A DNA stretch of 64,000 nt. Source: Bacteroidota bacterium (GTDB lineage: Bacteria > Bacteroidota > Bacteroidia > Chitinophagales > Chitinophagaceae). The notes under the pieces are model-generated. The model saw only the letters and a program-made list of their open reading frames with translations, was not told where the DNA came from and ran no database searches. The DNA lies in the NCBI GenBank assembly GCA_023424015.1, contig JAFAEM010000002.1, forward strand, positions 18,295 through 82,294. The letters are read 5' to 3'. Positions 51,976 to 60,689 of this stretch are shown here, piece by piece. Numbering within the stretch: the first letter of the stretch is position 1; each line of letters begins with the position of its first letter. Made by a program: the position numbers and the translations under genes.

Positions 51976-52876
51976 AAACCCTATACGTCACCCCCTCCAG
52001 CGCCAGGTCTGTATTCGCAAATACCTCCCTTGATTCTGCTTCAAACTCCTGTAGTGTGTCGTACTTGCTGCTGAAGTGACCGATCAACAGTCTTTTCACA
52101 TTGGCTTTTTGCGCGATGGTTGCCGCCTGTCGTGTGGTGGAATGAAAGCGTAATTCGGCCCGTTCACGAAAATTATCGAGATAGGTTGTTTCATGGTAGA
52201 TCATGTCCACATCGCGGATATGCGGGATGATATCTTCATGATATTTGGTGTCTGCACAAAACGCGTATGACTTTCCCCGGGGCGCGGCTTCGGTCACCCA
52301 TTCATTTTTGATCACTTCCCCCACACTTGACACAAAATCCTCGCCTTCTTTGAGTCGTTCATAAAAATGCAAAGGGATATTGTTTTCCCTGACTGCTTCC
52401 AGTATCAGGCGGCGCGGTTTCTTCTTTTCCATAAAAACAAAACCATAGCATTCGATGCGATGGTTGGTCCTAAAACATTTTACCGCAAACTTATCATTGT
52501 CTACCAGCAGGCCTTCATTGCGGATAGTATGGAAATGAAGGTCGAAACAAAGCGTTGTATCGGCTACTTTCAGCTGAAGTTCGATCAATTGTTGCAGGGG
52601 CGCCGGTCCGATCACATGCAATTCCTGCTGGCGCCCCAGGAGGCTGAAGGAATTGATGAGCCCGATCAGGCCAAAATAATGATCCCCGTGCAGGTGTGAA
52701 ATAAAAATATGCGATATACGGCTGCGGCGGATCTTGTAGTTGATCATTTGGATCTGCGTGCCTTCGCCACAGTCGACCAGGAAGTTGGTACCATCCATGG
52801 TCACAACCTGGCTGGTGGGGTGTCTGTCAAAGGCCGGTACGGCTGAGTTATTTCCAAGGATGGTAACAGCGAGCAT
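51974..52876 (-). CDS. rnz: Ribonuclease Z
   Basis: A 300-residue metallo-beta-lactamase-fold nuclease that removes 3' trailers from tRNA precursors. Zinc motif FISHLHGDHYFGLIGL (HxHxDH), the second histidines in VDMIYHETTYLD and HSTTRQAA, and the ending KRLLIGHFSSKYDTLQEF are diagnostic. The N terminus (MLAVTILGNNSAVPAFDRHPTSQ) is family-like. Convergent with the esterase gene across array D, the stop codon touching the array. Confidence 0.94.
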   Translation of the reverse strand: MLAVTILGNNSAVPAFDRHPTSQVVTMDGTNFLVDCGEGTQIQMINYKIRRSRISHIFISHLHGDHYFGLIGLINSFSLLGRQQELHVIGPAPLQQLIELQLKVADTTLCFDLHFHTIRNEGLLVDNDKFAVKCFRTNHRIECYGFVFMEKKKPRRLILEAVRENNIPLHFYERLKEGEDFVSSVGEVIKNEWVTEAAPRGKSYAFCADTKYHEDIIPHIRDVDMIYHETTYLDNFRERAELRFHSTTRQAATIAQKANVKRLLIGHFSSKYDTLQEFEAESREVFANTDLALEGVTYRV

Positions 52877-52976
52877 AAGCTAAAATACGAACTATGAAGG
52901 TTGTGACAAAAGCGCTGATGGCATTAACATTCTGAAGTGAGAAGAGGGGAGCAAGTACCGGGTATTTATTGAGAAC

Positions 52977-53363
52977 TCAGGCTGTTGCGTCATCATCGTT
53001 CATCAATTCTCTTTCGATCTCCTCCATCTGCACGATATCGTAGGCTTCGCTCTCGGTGGGTGTAACATTCATCAGCTCTAAAAGTTCATTTCTATCAAGA
53101 AATTCTTCAACCTGGCGTTGTATTCCGCAAATCACGAAAGATGCATTATTTTCATAGAAGATTTGCTGAATCGCTACCAGCCTCTCAGCCGCAGCAATAT
53201 CGGTGTCCGTGATGTCTTTTAATATTAACACTATGTTTTTAACGTCATTTTGGAGGTAGGGGAGTAAACAAGCATCCAGTTCTTCTGTCATAGTAGCAGA
53301 AAGAGGGCCGGCAGGCAGCGTGATGGCATGAAATCTTTCTTTGGTATCTATTTTGACTTCCAT
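52977..53363 (-). CDS. STAS-domain protein (anti-sigma factor antagonist-like)
   Basis: A 128-residue protein. The sequence MEVKIDTKERFHAITLPAGPLSATMTEELDACLLPYL followed by KNIVLILKDITDTDIAAAERLVAIQQIFYENNASFVICGI fits the SpoIIAA/STAS fold, although the usual phosphorylated serine in D-S-S/T is replaced by DTDIAA, so regulation by serine phosphorylation is doubtful. The ATG at 53363 is chosen over one 78 bases upstream. It ends in an acidic tail. Divergent from clpC (93-base gap), so it could share control with protein quality control (inference). Confidence 0.8.
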   Translation of the reverse strand: MEVKIDTKERFHAITLPAGPLSATMTEELDACLLPYLQNDVKNIVLILKDITDTDIAAAERLVAIQQIFYENNASFVICGIQRQVEEFLDRNELLELMNVTPTESEAYDIVQMEEIERELMNDDDATA

Positions 53364-53456
53364 ACAACTAAGTTTATCAACATTCCGTTTATAAGTACGG
53401 AGAACAGGGAACCAAATATATTTGTTAATATTGTAACACAACTAATTATCTGATAT

Positions 53457-55985
53457 ATGGATAATAATTTTTCAACACAGGTTAAAGAGATCATTTCGTT
53501 CAGCAGGGAAGAGGCGCTACGATTGGGGAATGATTTTATCGGTACCGAACACCTCCTGCTCGGGTTGATCCGGGAAGGAGACAATACGGCCGTCCGCATA
53601 TTAAAGAGCTTTAATGTCGATTTATATGAACTCAGAAAGGAGATCGAACTGGCGGTAAAGGACAAGACCGGTAAGAATATTGCTAATATCAATAGTCTGC
53701 CCCTGACCAAACAGGCTGAGAAAGTGATCCGTGTCACGGTACTGGAGGCTAAGGCGTTAAAGAGCACAACAGTGGAAACAGAGCACCTGATGCTCTCGAT
53801 ACTAAAGAACAAGGAAAACATTGCAACTCAAATCTTAAATCAATTCGACGTGGACTATGATCTTTTCCGCCAGGAACTTGGCATTGTAAAATCCAGCGAC
53901 CCCCGTGCAGAATTCACTGATGAGAATGACGATGATTTTGAGGATGAGAAAAAATATTCCCAGCAAAAGGGTTCAAAGCAGGGCGCTAATGTAAAAAGCA
54001 AAACCCCCGTACTTGACAATTTCGGCCGTGATATTACCAAACTGGCCGAATCTGGTTCACTGGACCCTATCGTGGGACGTGAGTCCGAGATCGAAAGGGT
54101 ATCGCAGATCCTGTCGCGCCGTAAAAAGAATAACCCGATCCTGATTGGTGAACCCGGCGTGGGTAAGACAGCGATCGTGGAAGGTCTTGCGCTTCGCATT
54201 GTTCAAAGAAAAGTATCAAGGGTATTGTTTGATAAAAGAGTGATCTCCCTCGATCTCGCAGCCCTTGTGGCGGGTACTAAATACCGCGGTCAGTTTGAGG
54301 AACGGATGAAGGCGATCATGAACGAACTGGAAAAGAACCGGGATGTGATCCTGTTCATCGACGAGTTACATACCATCGTAGGTGCAGGTGGCGCCAGTGG
54401 TTCGCTCGATGCCAGCAATATCTTTAAGCCCGCACTTGCCCGGGGTGAACTTCAGTGCATTGGTGCATCTACCCTGGATGAGTACAGGATGTATATTGAG
54501 AAAGACGGAGCACTCGATCGTCGTTTTCAAAAAGTGATCGTTGATCCACCAAGCGTGGAGGAAACTATCCAGATCCTCAACAATATCAAATCGAAGTACG
54601 AGGATTATCACAATGTCACTTACAATGATGAATCGATTGACGCATGCGTAAAGCTGAGCGACCGTTATATCACCGATCGCCTGCTGCCCGATAAAGCTAT
54701 CGACGTCATGGACGAAGTTGGAGCCCGGGTGCATTTGAAAAATATCAACGTTCCACAAAACATAGTCGACCTGGAAAAGAAGATCGAAGATGTGAAGAAC
54801 GAAAAGAATAAAGTGGTCAAGAGCCAGAAGTTTGAAGAAGCCGCTTCGCTTCGTGATACAGAAAAACGCCTGGCGGAAGACCTGGAAAAAGCAAAACAGG
54901 ATTGGGAAGAAGAAAGCAAACACAAGCGTTACCCGATCGATGAGGAAGCTATTGCCGAAGTGGTGAGTATGATGACAGGTATTCCTGTTAAACGAATGGT
55001 ACAGGCAGAAACTGAGAAGCTCAGGAAGATGTCGGAAGATATGCGTGAAATGGTGATCGGCCAGGATGAAGCTATCCAGAAAGTGGTAAAAGCGATCCAG
55101 CGTAACCGCGTTGGTCTGAAGGATCCCAAAAAACCGATCGGCACATTCATATTCCTGGGTCCAACTGGTGTAGGTAAAACCGAGCTGGCCAGGGCACTTG
55201 CCAGGTATATGTTTGATTCGGAAGACGCGCTGGTGCGTATTGATATGAGTGAGTATATGGAGAAGTTCACGGTGAGCCGCCTGATTGGTGCGCCTCCGGG
55301 ATATGTGGGATACGAAGAAGGTGGTCAGCTTACTGAACGCGTTCGCCGCAAACCCTATAGTGTGATCCTGCTTGACGAAATCGAAAAAGCTCACCCGGAT
55401 ATCTATAATATCCTCCTTCAGGTGCTTGATGATGGCCAGTTGACCGATGGCCTGGGCCGTAAAGTGAATTTTAAAAACACACTCATCATCATGACCTCCA
55501 ATATTGGTGTGCGTCAGTTGAAAGACTTTGGTGCAGGTGTTGGTTTTGCCACATCAGCGAAGTTGGAGCATGAAGATGAAGCCAACAAGGCGGTGATCGA
55601 AAAGGCGTTGAAAAAAACATTCTCACCCGAGTTTCTCAACCGTATTGATGATGTTGTTATTTTCAACAGCCTGACCAAAGAGAATATTTTCAATATCATC
55701 GATATCCTGATGAAGGGTGTGATGAAGAGACTTGCCAACCTGGGCTTCAGTCTTACCCTGACTGAGGATGCGAAATCATTCCTGGCTGAGAAAGGATACG
55801 ATGTTCAGTTTGGTGCTCGTCCACTCCACCGCGCGATCCAGAAATACCTGGAAGATCCGCTGGCAGAAGAGATATTGAATATGAATGTGAAAGCTGGCGA
55901 CGTGCTCGAAGCTGATCTTGATAAGGAGAAAACCAAACTGGTATTTACCTTTAAGAAAGTGGAAACGAAATCGAAAGCAAATTGA
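53457..55985 (+). CDS. clpC: Clp protease ATP-binding subunit ClpC
   Basis: An 842-residue AAA+ unfoldase that delivers proteins to ClpP. N-terminal Clp-N repeats (SREEALRLGNDFIGTEHLLLGLIREG; AKALKSTTVETEHLML), first AAA module with Walker A GEPGVGKT and Walker B ILFIDE, a UVR-like middle region (KVVKSQKFEEAASLRDTEK) and second AAA module with GPTGVGKT and VILLDEIEKA. The ending VLEADLDKEKTKLVFTFKK is that of ClpC. TATATTTG at 53417-53424 is a -7-like box 33 bases before the ATG. A strong terminator follows. Confidence 0.96.
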   Translation: MDNNFSTQVKEIISFSREEALRLGNDFIGTEHLLLGLIREGDNTAVRILKSFNVDLYELRKEIELAVKDKTGKNIANINSLPLTKQAEKVIRVTVLEAKALKSTTVETEHLMLSILKNKENIATQILNQFDVDYDLFRQELGIVKSSDPRAEFTDENDDDFEDEKKYSQQKGSKQGANVKSKTPVLDNFGRDITKLAESGSLDPIVGRESEIERVSQILSRRKKNNPILIGEPGVGKTAIVEGLALRIVQRKVSRVLFDKRVISLDLAALVAGTKYRGQFEERMKAIMNELEKNRDVILFIDELHTIVGAGGASGSLDASNIFKPALARGELQCIGASTLDEYRMYIEKDGALDRRFQKVIVDPPSVEETIQILNNIKSKYEDYHNVTYNDESIDACVKLSDRYITDRLLPDKAIDVMDEVGARVHLKNINVPQNIVDLEKKIEDVKNEKNKVVKSQKFEEAASLRDTEKRLAEDLEKAKQDWEEESKHKRYPIDEEAIAEVVSMMTGIPVKRMVQAETEKLRKMSEDMREMVIGQDEAIQKVVKAIQRNRVGLKDPKKPIGTFIFLGPTGVGKTELARALARYMFDSEDALVRIDMSEYMEKFTVSRLIGAPPGYVGYEEGGQLTERVRRKPYSVILLDEIEKAHPDIYNILLQVLDDGQLTDGLGRKVNFKNTLIIMTSNIGVRQLKDFGAGVGFATSAKLEHEDEANKAVIEKALKKTFSPEFLNRIDDVVIFNSLTKENIFNIIDILMKGVMKRLANLGFSLTLTEDAKSFLAEKGYDVQFGARPLHRAIQKYLEDPLAEEILNMNVKAGDVLEADLDKEKTKLVFTFKKVETKSKAN

Positions 55986-56007
55986 TCCATACATCATAGA
56001 TTTTTCC

Positions 56008-56037
56008 AGGAGCGTTTTAAAAACGCTCCTTTTTTAT
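56008..56037 (+). terminator. Intrinsic terminator of clpC
   Basis: AGGAGCGTTTT and AAAACGCTCCT form an 11-bp stem with a short loop followed by TTTTTTATTTT, 23 bases after the clpC stop. Confidence 0.92.
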
Positions 56038-56173
56038 TTTGATCGGTTGGTGTTTGGCATAACGCAGGGTTCAGTCAACTGATTTGAGACTTTTTCATTT
56101 TTTCTTTCCGTCTTCCCGGCCTGTCCGCCAAATATTACCCATATTTTTGCGCAGGCTTATCGAAAGGAATCAA

Positions 56174-56860
56174 ATGGCAAAAAAGATAATTATAACTATC
56201 GACGGATGGTCGAGTTGCGGTAAGAGCACCCTGGCCAAACAACTAGCAAAAAAGCTCGGCTATGTGTATGTTGACAGCGGGGCTATGTACCGTGCGATCA
56301 CCCTGCATTTTTTAAGAAACCATATCGACTGGACCGATGCCAGAGAAGTGCAGCAGGCGCTGAAGGAAATTCATCTTGAATTTCATTTCAATGAAAAAGC
56401 AGGACAAAGCGAGATCTATCTCAACGATGAAAATGTGGAATACGTGATCCGCGACCTGGTGGTCGCGGAAAAAGTCAGCGAGATCGCTGCGATCCGCGAG
56501 GTACGTGAGTTTGCCGTGGCACAACAGCAGAAGATGGGAGCGAAAAAGGGAATTGTAATGGATGGCCGTGATATCGGTACCGTTGTATTTCCCAAGGCTG
56601 AACTAAAAATATTCATGACCGCCGATAATGCTATAAGGGTAGAGCGTCGCTTTAAAGAATTGTACGAAAAAAATCCCAACATCACCATTGAAGAAGTGAA
56701 GGCCAATCTTGAAATGCGCGATTATATCGACTCACACCGCGAAGTGAGCCCCCTTCGAAAAGCAGATGACGCCATTGTGCTCGACAACACCCACCTCACC
56801 GAAGAAGAGCAGTTCCAGAAAGCACTGGGCTGGGCTAGGGAGAAAAAGTTGATCAATTAG
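56174..56860 (+). CDS. cmk: Cytidylate kinase
   Basis: A 228-residue kinase that phosphorylates CMP and dCMP. P-loop IDGWSSCGKSTLAKQLAKKLG, the substrate motif YVDSGAMYRAIT, and MDGRDIGTVVFPKAELKIFMTA are diagnostic; the GRDIGT motif binds the nucleotide. ATG at 56174 starts right at the family N terminus; 30 more in-frame codons upstream are not coding-like. Heptamer array E begins on the base after its stop codon. Confidence 0.95.
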   Translation: MAKKIIITIDGWSSCGKSTLAKQLAKKLGYVYVDSGAMYRAITLHFLRNHIDWTDAREVQQALKEIHLEFHFNEKAGQSEIYLNDENVEYVIRDLVVAEKVSEIAAIREVREFAVAQQQKMGAKKGIVMDGRDIGTVVFPKAELKIFMTADNAIRVERRFKELYEKNPNITIEEVKANLEMRDYIDSHREVSPLRKADDAIVLDNTHLTEEEQFQKALGWAREKKLIN

Positions 56861-56916
56861 TATCCCGCATCCAGTTTCCAGTATCCAGCATCCAGTATCC
56901 AGTATCCAGCATCCAC
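56861..56916 (+). repeat. Stop-proximal heptamer array E (YATCCAR)
   Basis: Eight heptamers TATCCCG, CATCCAG, TTTCCAG, TATCCAG, CATCCAG, TATCCAG, TATCCAG, CATCCAC directly between the cmk stop (56860) and the convergent FKBP gene stop (56918). Same unit as array D 5 kb away. Confidence 0.9.
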
Positions 56917-56917
56917 C

Positions 56918-57628
56918 CTACTTCACTTTCTTCACATCCAGCAACTCCACTTCAAACAGCAGCGTTGATCCCCCTGGTATGGGTCCCTGGTCATGCGTAC
57001 CATATGCCAGTTCATAAGGAATAAAGAGTTTGTATTTCGAACCTACTGTCATCAACTGTAGGCCTTCTGTCCAGCCTTTGATCACCCTGTTGAGCGGGAA
57101 AGTAATAGGTTCTCCACGATCGTAAGAAGCATCGAAGGGCGTGCCATCGATCAAAGTACCACGATAGTGAACAGTCACACTGTCGGTTGCTGCGGGCTTG
57201 GCACCTGTGCCTTCAGTTATCACTTCATATTGCAGTCCACTTGCTGTTGTCTTTACACCGGGCCTCGTTTTATTTTTAGCGAGATAATCACGCCCTGCAT
57301 CAATAGTTGATTTAGACTTTTCTTCCTGGATCTTATTCAGGTAATTTGTAACCATAGCATTGGCTGAATTATCATCGCAAAGGGCCTGTTTATTTCCCAG
57401 CACATCATTTATCGCTTTTGTTACAAGACTTGTATTGAGATTCTTCACTCCCTGTGATTTATAGAAACTGGCAAGACTATACCCGATCGCATAACTCGCC
57501 GAGTCAATCATCGTTTTCAAAACGGGTTGGGGAGGAGTTGTTTTCGGGACAGGTTTGGTGGTCTTCTGTTGGGCAAAAACCATTGCGGTAGATGCCGCGG
57601 CAAGGACAAAAAGAAATACTTTCTTCAT
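56918..57628 (-). CDS. FKBP-type peptidyl-prolyl isomerase, exported
   Basis: A 236-residue Mip-like foldase. Signal peptide at 1-20 (KKVFLFVLAAASTAMVFAQ); a helical dimerisation domain at about 40-120 (SYAIGYSLASFYKSQG); FKBP domain at 130-236 with VTVHYRGTLIDGTPFDASYDRGEP, VIKGWTEGLQLM, PYELAYG and GGSTLLFEVELLDV, keeping the aromatic active-site residues. The start ATG at 57628 gives the signal peptide; a longer frame to 57772 would overlap the divergent thioesterase start at 57720. Periplasmic or outer-membrane role in protein folding. Confidence 0.93.
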   Translation of the reverse strand: MKKVFLFVLAAASTAMVFAQQKTTKPVPKTTPPQPVLKTMIDSASYAIGYSLASFYKSQGVKNLNTSLVTKAINDVLGNKQALCDDNSANAMVTNYLNKIQEEKSKSTIDAGRDYLAKNKTRPGVKTTASGLQYEVITEGTGAKPAATDSVTVHYRGTLIDGTPFDASYDRGEPITFPLNRVIKGWTEGLQLMTVGSKYKLFIPYELAYGTHDQGPIPGGSTLLFEVELLDVKKVK

Positions 57629-57719
57629 AGATTTTATTTGTAACGGCAAAAGTAATCGCTGTGACCGGTATTTGAAAGCTATGCCTGTTAATTTCACAGG
57701 CGTTTGGGTATATTGCAGG

Positions 57720-58157
57720 ATGGAAAGTTTTGTTAAAGAAATACAGATCCGCTGGTCTGACCTCGATCCCAATGTACATCTCAGGCATTCAGTATACTAC
57801 GACTGGGGTGCTTTTTGTCGTGTGGCATTCCTGGACCAGCAGGGGCTGACCACGGAACTTATGCACAGGCTGCGTGTGGGACCCATCCTGTTTCGTGAGG
57901 AATGTGTGTTTAGAAAAGAAGTGAGGCTGGGTGACCAGGTCACGATCAGCCTCGAAGTGATCAAAGCAAAACACGATTATTCACGCTGGTCAATCCAACA
58001 TTCCATTAAGAAAAATGGAGATACCGTTGCAGCTATCCTAACCGTTGACGGGGCATGGCTGGATATCGTTCAACGCAAACTCTCCACACCACCAAAAGAG
58101 GTGCATGATGTGTTTTCGAAAATGCCGGTGGGAGAGGGGTTTGTGTGGTTGGACTGA
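57720..58157 (+). CDS. Acyl-CoA thioesterase, hotdog fold (4HBT family)
   Basis: A 145-residue single hotdog-fold protein. The start of the fold, KEIQIRWSDLDPNVHLRHSVYYDWGAFCRVAFLDQQG, carries the catalytic aspartate position of 4-hydroxybenzoyl-CoA/YbgC-like thioesterases (DLDPNVHLRH). The ATG at 57720 is favoured; the longer frame from 57555 would run through the start of the divergent FKBP gene. It would hydrolyse a short- or aryl-acyl-CoA; the substrate is unknown. Octamer array F starts 3 bases after its stop. Confidence 0.87.
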   Translation: MESFVKEIQIRWSDLDPNVHLRHSVYYDWGAFCRVAFLDQQGLTTELMHRLRVGPILFREECVFRKEVRLGDQVTISLEVIKAKHDYSRWSIQHSIKKNGDTVAAILTVDGAWLDIVQRKLSTPPKEVHDVFSKMPVGEGFVWLD

Positions 58158-58160
58158 GGG

Positions 58161-58250
58161 GAATTTGAAAATTTGAGAATTTGAAAATTTGAAAATGTGG
58201 GAAATGTGGGAATTTGAAAATTTGAGGATTTGAAAATTTGAAAATGTGGG
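58161..58250 (+). repeat. Stop-proximal octamer array F (RAATTTGA)
   Basis: Alternating GAATTTGA and AAATTTGA octamers interrupted by two AAATGTGG-type variants, in two blocks. It lies between the thioesterase stop (58157) and the convergent exonuclease gene stop (58287). Different unit from arrays A-E, but in the same kind of position. Confidence 0.88.
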
Positions 58251-58286
58251 AAGGCCGCAGGGGTTATAAATACATTGATAAGCTGA

Positions 58287-59651
58287 TCAAAAGAAAACAA
58301 CTTTCTCAGGATACCGTGCCGCGTAGCCGGTGACGAGGTTTCTGATAAAAAGATTTTCCTTGTAAGGTGTCACCAGGTCCCTGATTGTTTCGGGGACGGA
58401 CACCTGGGCATCGGAAGGGATGTATCCCATTCCATAAAACATACCCTCCCACACTAACACGCATGATTTTTCGCCGGCGTTGAGACCATCATCAATTATA
58501 GCAAAACTGTTGCGGGTCGACAAAGAGCCTATTGCTTCCTGTACCCTTGCATTGTAAGTATCAGGGGATTCTTTTTGTTCGCAGGCGCCGTGGCAGTACT
58601 GTCCGTGTATACCCTCACAGGTGCCGGTGCTGGTTTGCAGAAAGCAAAGCTTAGGGCAAAGATTATGTTCACGGATCATTTTTCGCAGCATAGAATGACC
58701 ATCCGTCAGGTAGTGAAATGTATGCACGGGTCTTAGCCCGCCCCTGTTTTTTTCGATGGCTAGTCGGAAGTAACCGTTTTGATCTTCGTATAAAAAAATG
58801 CCATACACGCTCTCGGCATTTTTTTGAGAATAATTGAAAACCGGCCAGAGCTTTTTGATCTCGGTGGATTCGAGGATATGCGCCATCAGTTCTGTTGCGC
58901 AGGGTTGAAAGCTGATGCCATGTGTATGCTTTAGAAAATTTTGTTTTTGCCTGCTCTGTGAATTGTTACTGAAATGACTGTTGATACGGTAGCGGATATT
59001 TTTGGCCTTGCCAACGTAGATGATCTTCCCTTTTTCGTTATGAAAATAATAGACCCCCGGTGTGTAAGGCAATTGTGCGAAGTGTTCCTTCGGCACATTG
59101 GGCGGAAGTATCTGCTCCTTTGAATTTCGTTGCAGGCTTTTTTCAACCAGGTTTTCCCTGTCATTTTCTAATAATAGCCGAAACACTTTTGCTGTTGCTT
59201 CTGAATCGCCTCCCGCACGGTGACGGTTAGTGATCGGGATATCCAGGGCATGGCAAAGATTGCCCAATCCATATGACGGCAACCCGGGGAATATTTTTCG
59301 GCTCAGTCGCACGGTACAAAGCTTTTTTGTATTCAGGTTGTATTGACTGGCTGCCAGATGGCTTTTTACAAAAGAGTAATCGAAGTTGACATTATGCGCC
59401 ACAAAGACCTTGTCATGCAATAGCTGGTACACTTCGCCGGCCACCTCTTCAAACACCGGCGCATTTTCCACCATATCATTGGTAATACCAGTCATGGATT
59501 GGATATAATATGGGATCGGCTGGCGGGGATTGATCAGGGTTTCATATTTATCGACGATCTTTTCACCATCGAAGACATGTATACTGATCTCTGTAATGCC
59601 ATTTGCCTGCGCATAACCCCCGGTAGTCTCTATATCAACAATGGCGTACAT
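58287..59651 (-). CDS. DnaQ-type 3'-5' exonuclease fused to GIY-YIG (UvrC-like) nuclease
   Basis: A 454-residue cytoplasmic fusion. Residues 1-165 form a DEDDh exonuclease: YAIVDIETTGG (Exo I), FVAHNVNFDYSFV (Exo II) and HRAGGDSEATAKV (Exo III, H-x4-D). Residues 205-285 form a GIY-YIG domain (TPGVYYFHNEKGKIIYVGKAKNIRYRINSHF), followed by a UvrC-like region with a cysteine cluster (CPKLCFLQTSTGTC, YCHGAC). The arrangement is that of the E. coli Cho-like or DNA polymerase III epsilon-like fusion proteins; a role in excision repair is likely. Start at ATG 59651, immediately before Exo I. Confidence 0.9.
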   Translation of the reverse strand: MYAIVDIETTGGYAQANGITEISIHVFDGEKIVDKYETLINPRQPIPYYIQSMTGITNDMVENAPVFEEVAGEVYQLLHDKVFVAHNVNFDYSFVKSHLAASQYNLNTKKLCTVRLSRKIFPGLPSYGLGNLCHALDIPITNRHRAGGDSEATAKVFRLLLENDRENLVEKSLQRNSKEQILPPNVPKEHFAQLPYTPGVYYFHNEKGKIIYVGKAKNIRYRINSHFSNNSQSRQKQNFLKHTHGISFQPCATELMAHILESTEIKKLWPVFNYSQKNAESVYGIFLYEDQNGYFRLAIEKNRGGLRPVHTFHYLTDGHSMLRKMIREHNLCPKLCFLQTSTGTCEGIHGQYCHGACEQKESPDTYNARVQEAIGSLSTRNSFAIIDDGLNAGEKSCVLVWEGMFYGMGYIPSDAQVSVPETIRDLVTPYKENLFIRNLVTGYAARYPEKVVFF

Positions 59652-59732
59652 AAAATAATTGCGGACTGTGCCGGACTGCCGGCCAAAACACGAATTTCGT
59701 AAAAAAATTACCAGGATTTGGGAAAAATAGAA

Positions 59733-60659
59733 ATGTTCAGGAACAGGCTGACCAAGGTCTTCCGTCACTTGCATAAACAGGCTAGGAAACAGGAGGTGAG
59801 TTGCTACCGGGTGTATGATCATGACCTGCCGGAGTATCCTTTATGTATAGAGTTTTATGATAATAAATTGTACGTGGCGGAGTATAAGCGCCGTCACGGT
59901 ATGACAGATGAAGAACACGACCAGTGGATGGAAGAAAGTCTCGCGGTCATCAGCGAAATCCTGGAAGTGGGTAAAGACGATATCTTTTTAAAGCTTCGCC
60001 AGAGAAAGCCTGGTAGACTGGGACAGTACCAGAAACTGGATGTGACCCAACACGAATTTGTGGTGGAAGAGAACGGCCTGAAGTTTATTGTCAACCTAAG
60101 CGATTACCTCGACACAGGGCTTTTTCTCGACCACCGGCTCACCCGGCAACGTGTCAGGGAGGAGTCGAAGGAAAAACATGTCTTAAATCTTTTCGCATAC
60201 ACCGGCTCTTTTTCGGTGTATGCGGCTGCAGGCGGTGCATCATCCGTAATAACAGTCGATCTATCAAAAACCTATCTGGGTTGGGCTGAAAGAAATATGG
60301 CACTAAATGGATTTACCAATACTGATCAATACAAATTCGTCCATGCCGATGTACTGCAATACCTGGATGAACTTTCACCCGGTAAACTCGACCTGGTCAT
60401 CATGGACCCGCCTACCTTCAGCAATAGCAAGCGTATGGAGGATTTTCTGGATATCCAGAGGGATCATGTGGCGATGATCAATAAATGCCTTGCTTCGCTA
60501 AAACCCGGGGGTGTCCTGTATTTCAGCACTAACTTCAGAAAGTTTGTGTTGGATAAAGATAATATCAAGGCGACATCGATCCGCGATATTACCCGGGCCA
60601 CCACGCCTTTTGATTTTGAGGGAAAGCTATTTCGATGGTGCTATTATATCATTAAATAG
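59733..60659 (+). CDS. Class I SAM-dependent methyltransferase, RlmK/RlmI-like
   Basis: A 308-residue methyltransferase. The N-terminal part (FRHLHKQARKQEVSCYRVYDHDLPEYPLCIEFY) and the SAM-binding core HVLNLFAYTGSFSVYAAAGGASSVITVDLSKTYLGWAERNM, then DLVIMDPPTFSNSKRMEDF, match the C-terminal half of RlmL (RlmK), which makes m7G2069 of 23S rRNA, more than RlmI because the PUA domain is missing. The DPP motif is that of rRNA N/C methyltransferases. The in-frame TTG at 59718 is rejected in favour of ATG 59733. Divergent from the exonuclease gene. Confidence 0.88.
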   Translation: MFRNRLTKVFRHLHKQARKQEVSCYRVYDHDLPEYPLCIEFYDNKLYVAEYKRRHGMTDEEHDQWMEESLAVISEILEVGKDDIFLKLRQRKPGRLGQYQKLDVTQHEFVVEENGLKFIVNLSDYLDTGLFLDHRLTRQRVREESKEKHVLNLFAYTGSFSVYAAAGGASSVITVDLSKTYLGWAERNMALNGFTNTDQYKFVHADVLQYLDELSPGKLDLVIMDPPTFSNSKRMEDFLDIQRDHVAMINKCLASLKPGGVLYFSTNFRKFVLDKDNIKATSIRDITRATTPFDFEGKLFRWCYYIIK

Positions 60660-60689
60660 CCTGCCGATTTGCAATAATAAATCCTGAAA

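Noticed and set aside
54366..55394. 342-residue minus-strand frame opposite clpC
   Set aside because: It is the antisense shadow of a well-supported AAA+ gene and has a biased composition with no domain.
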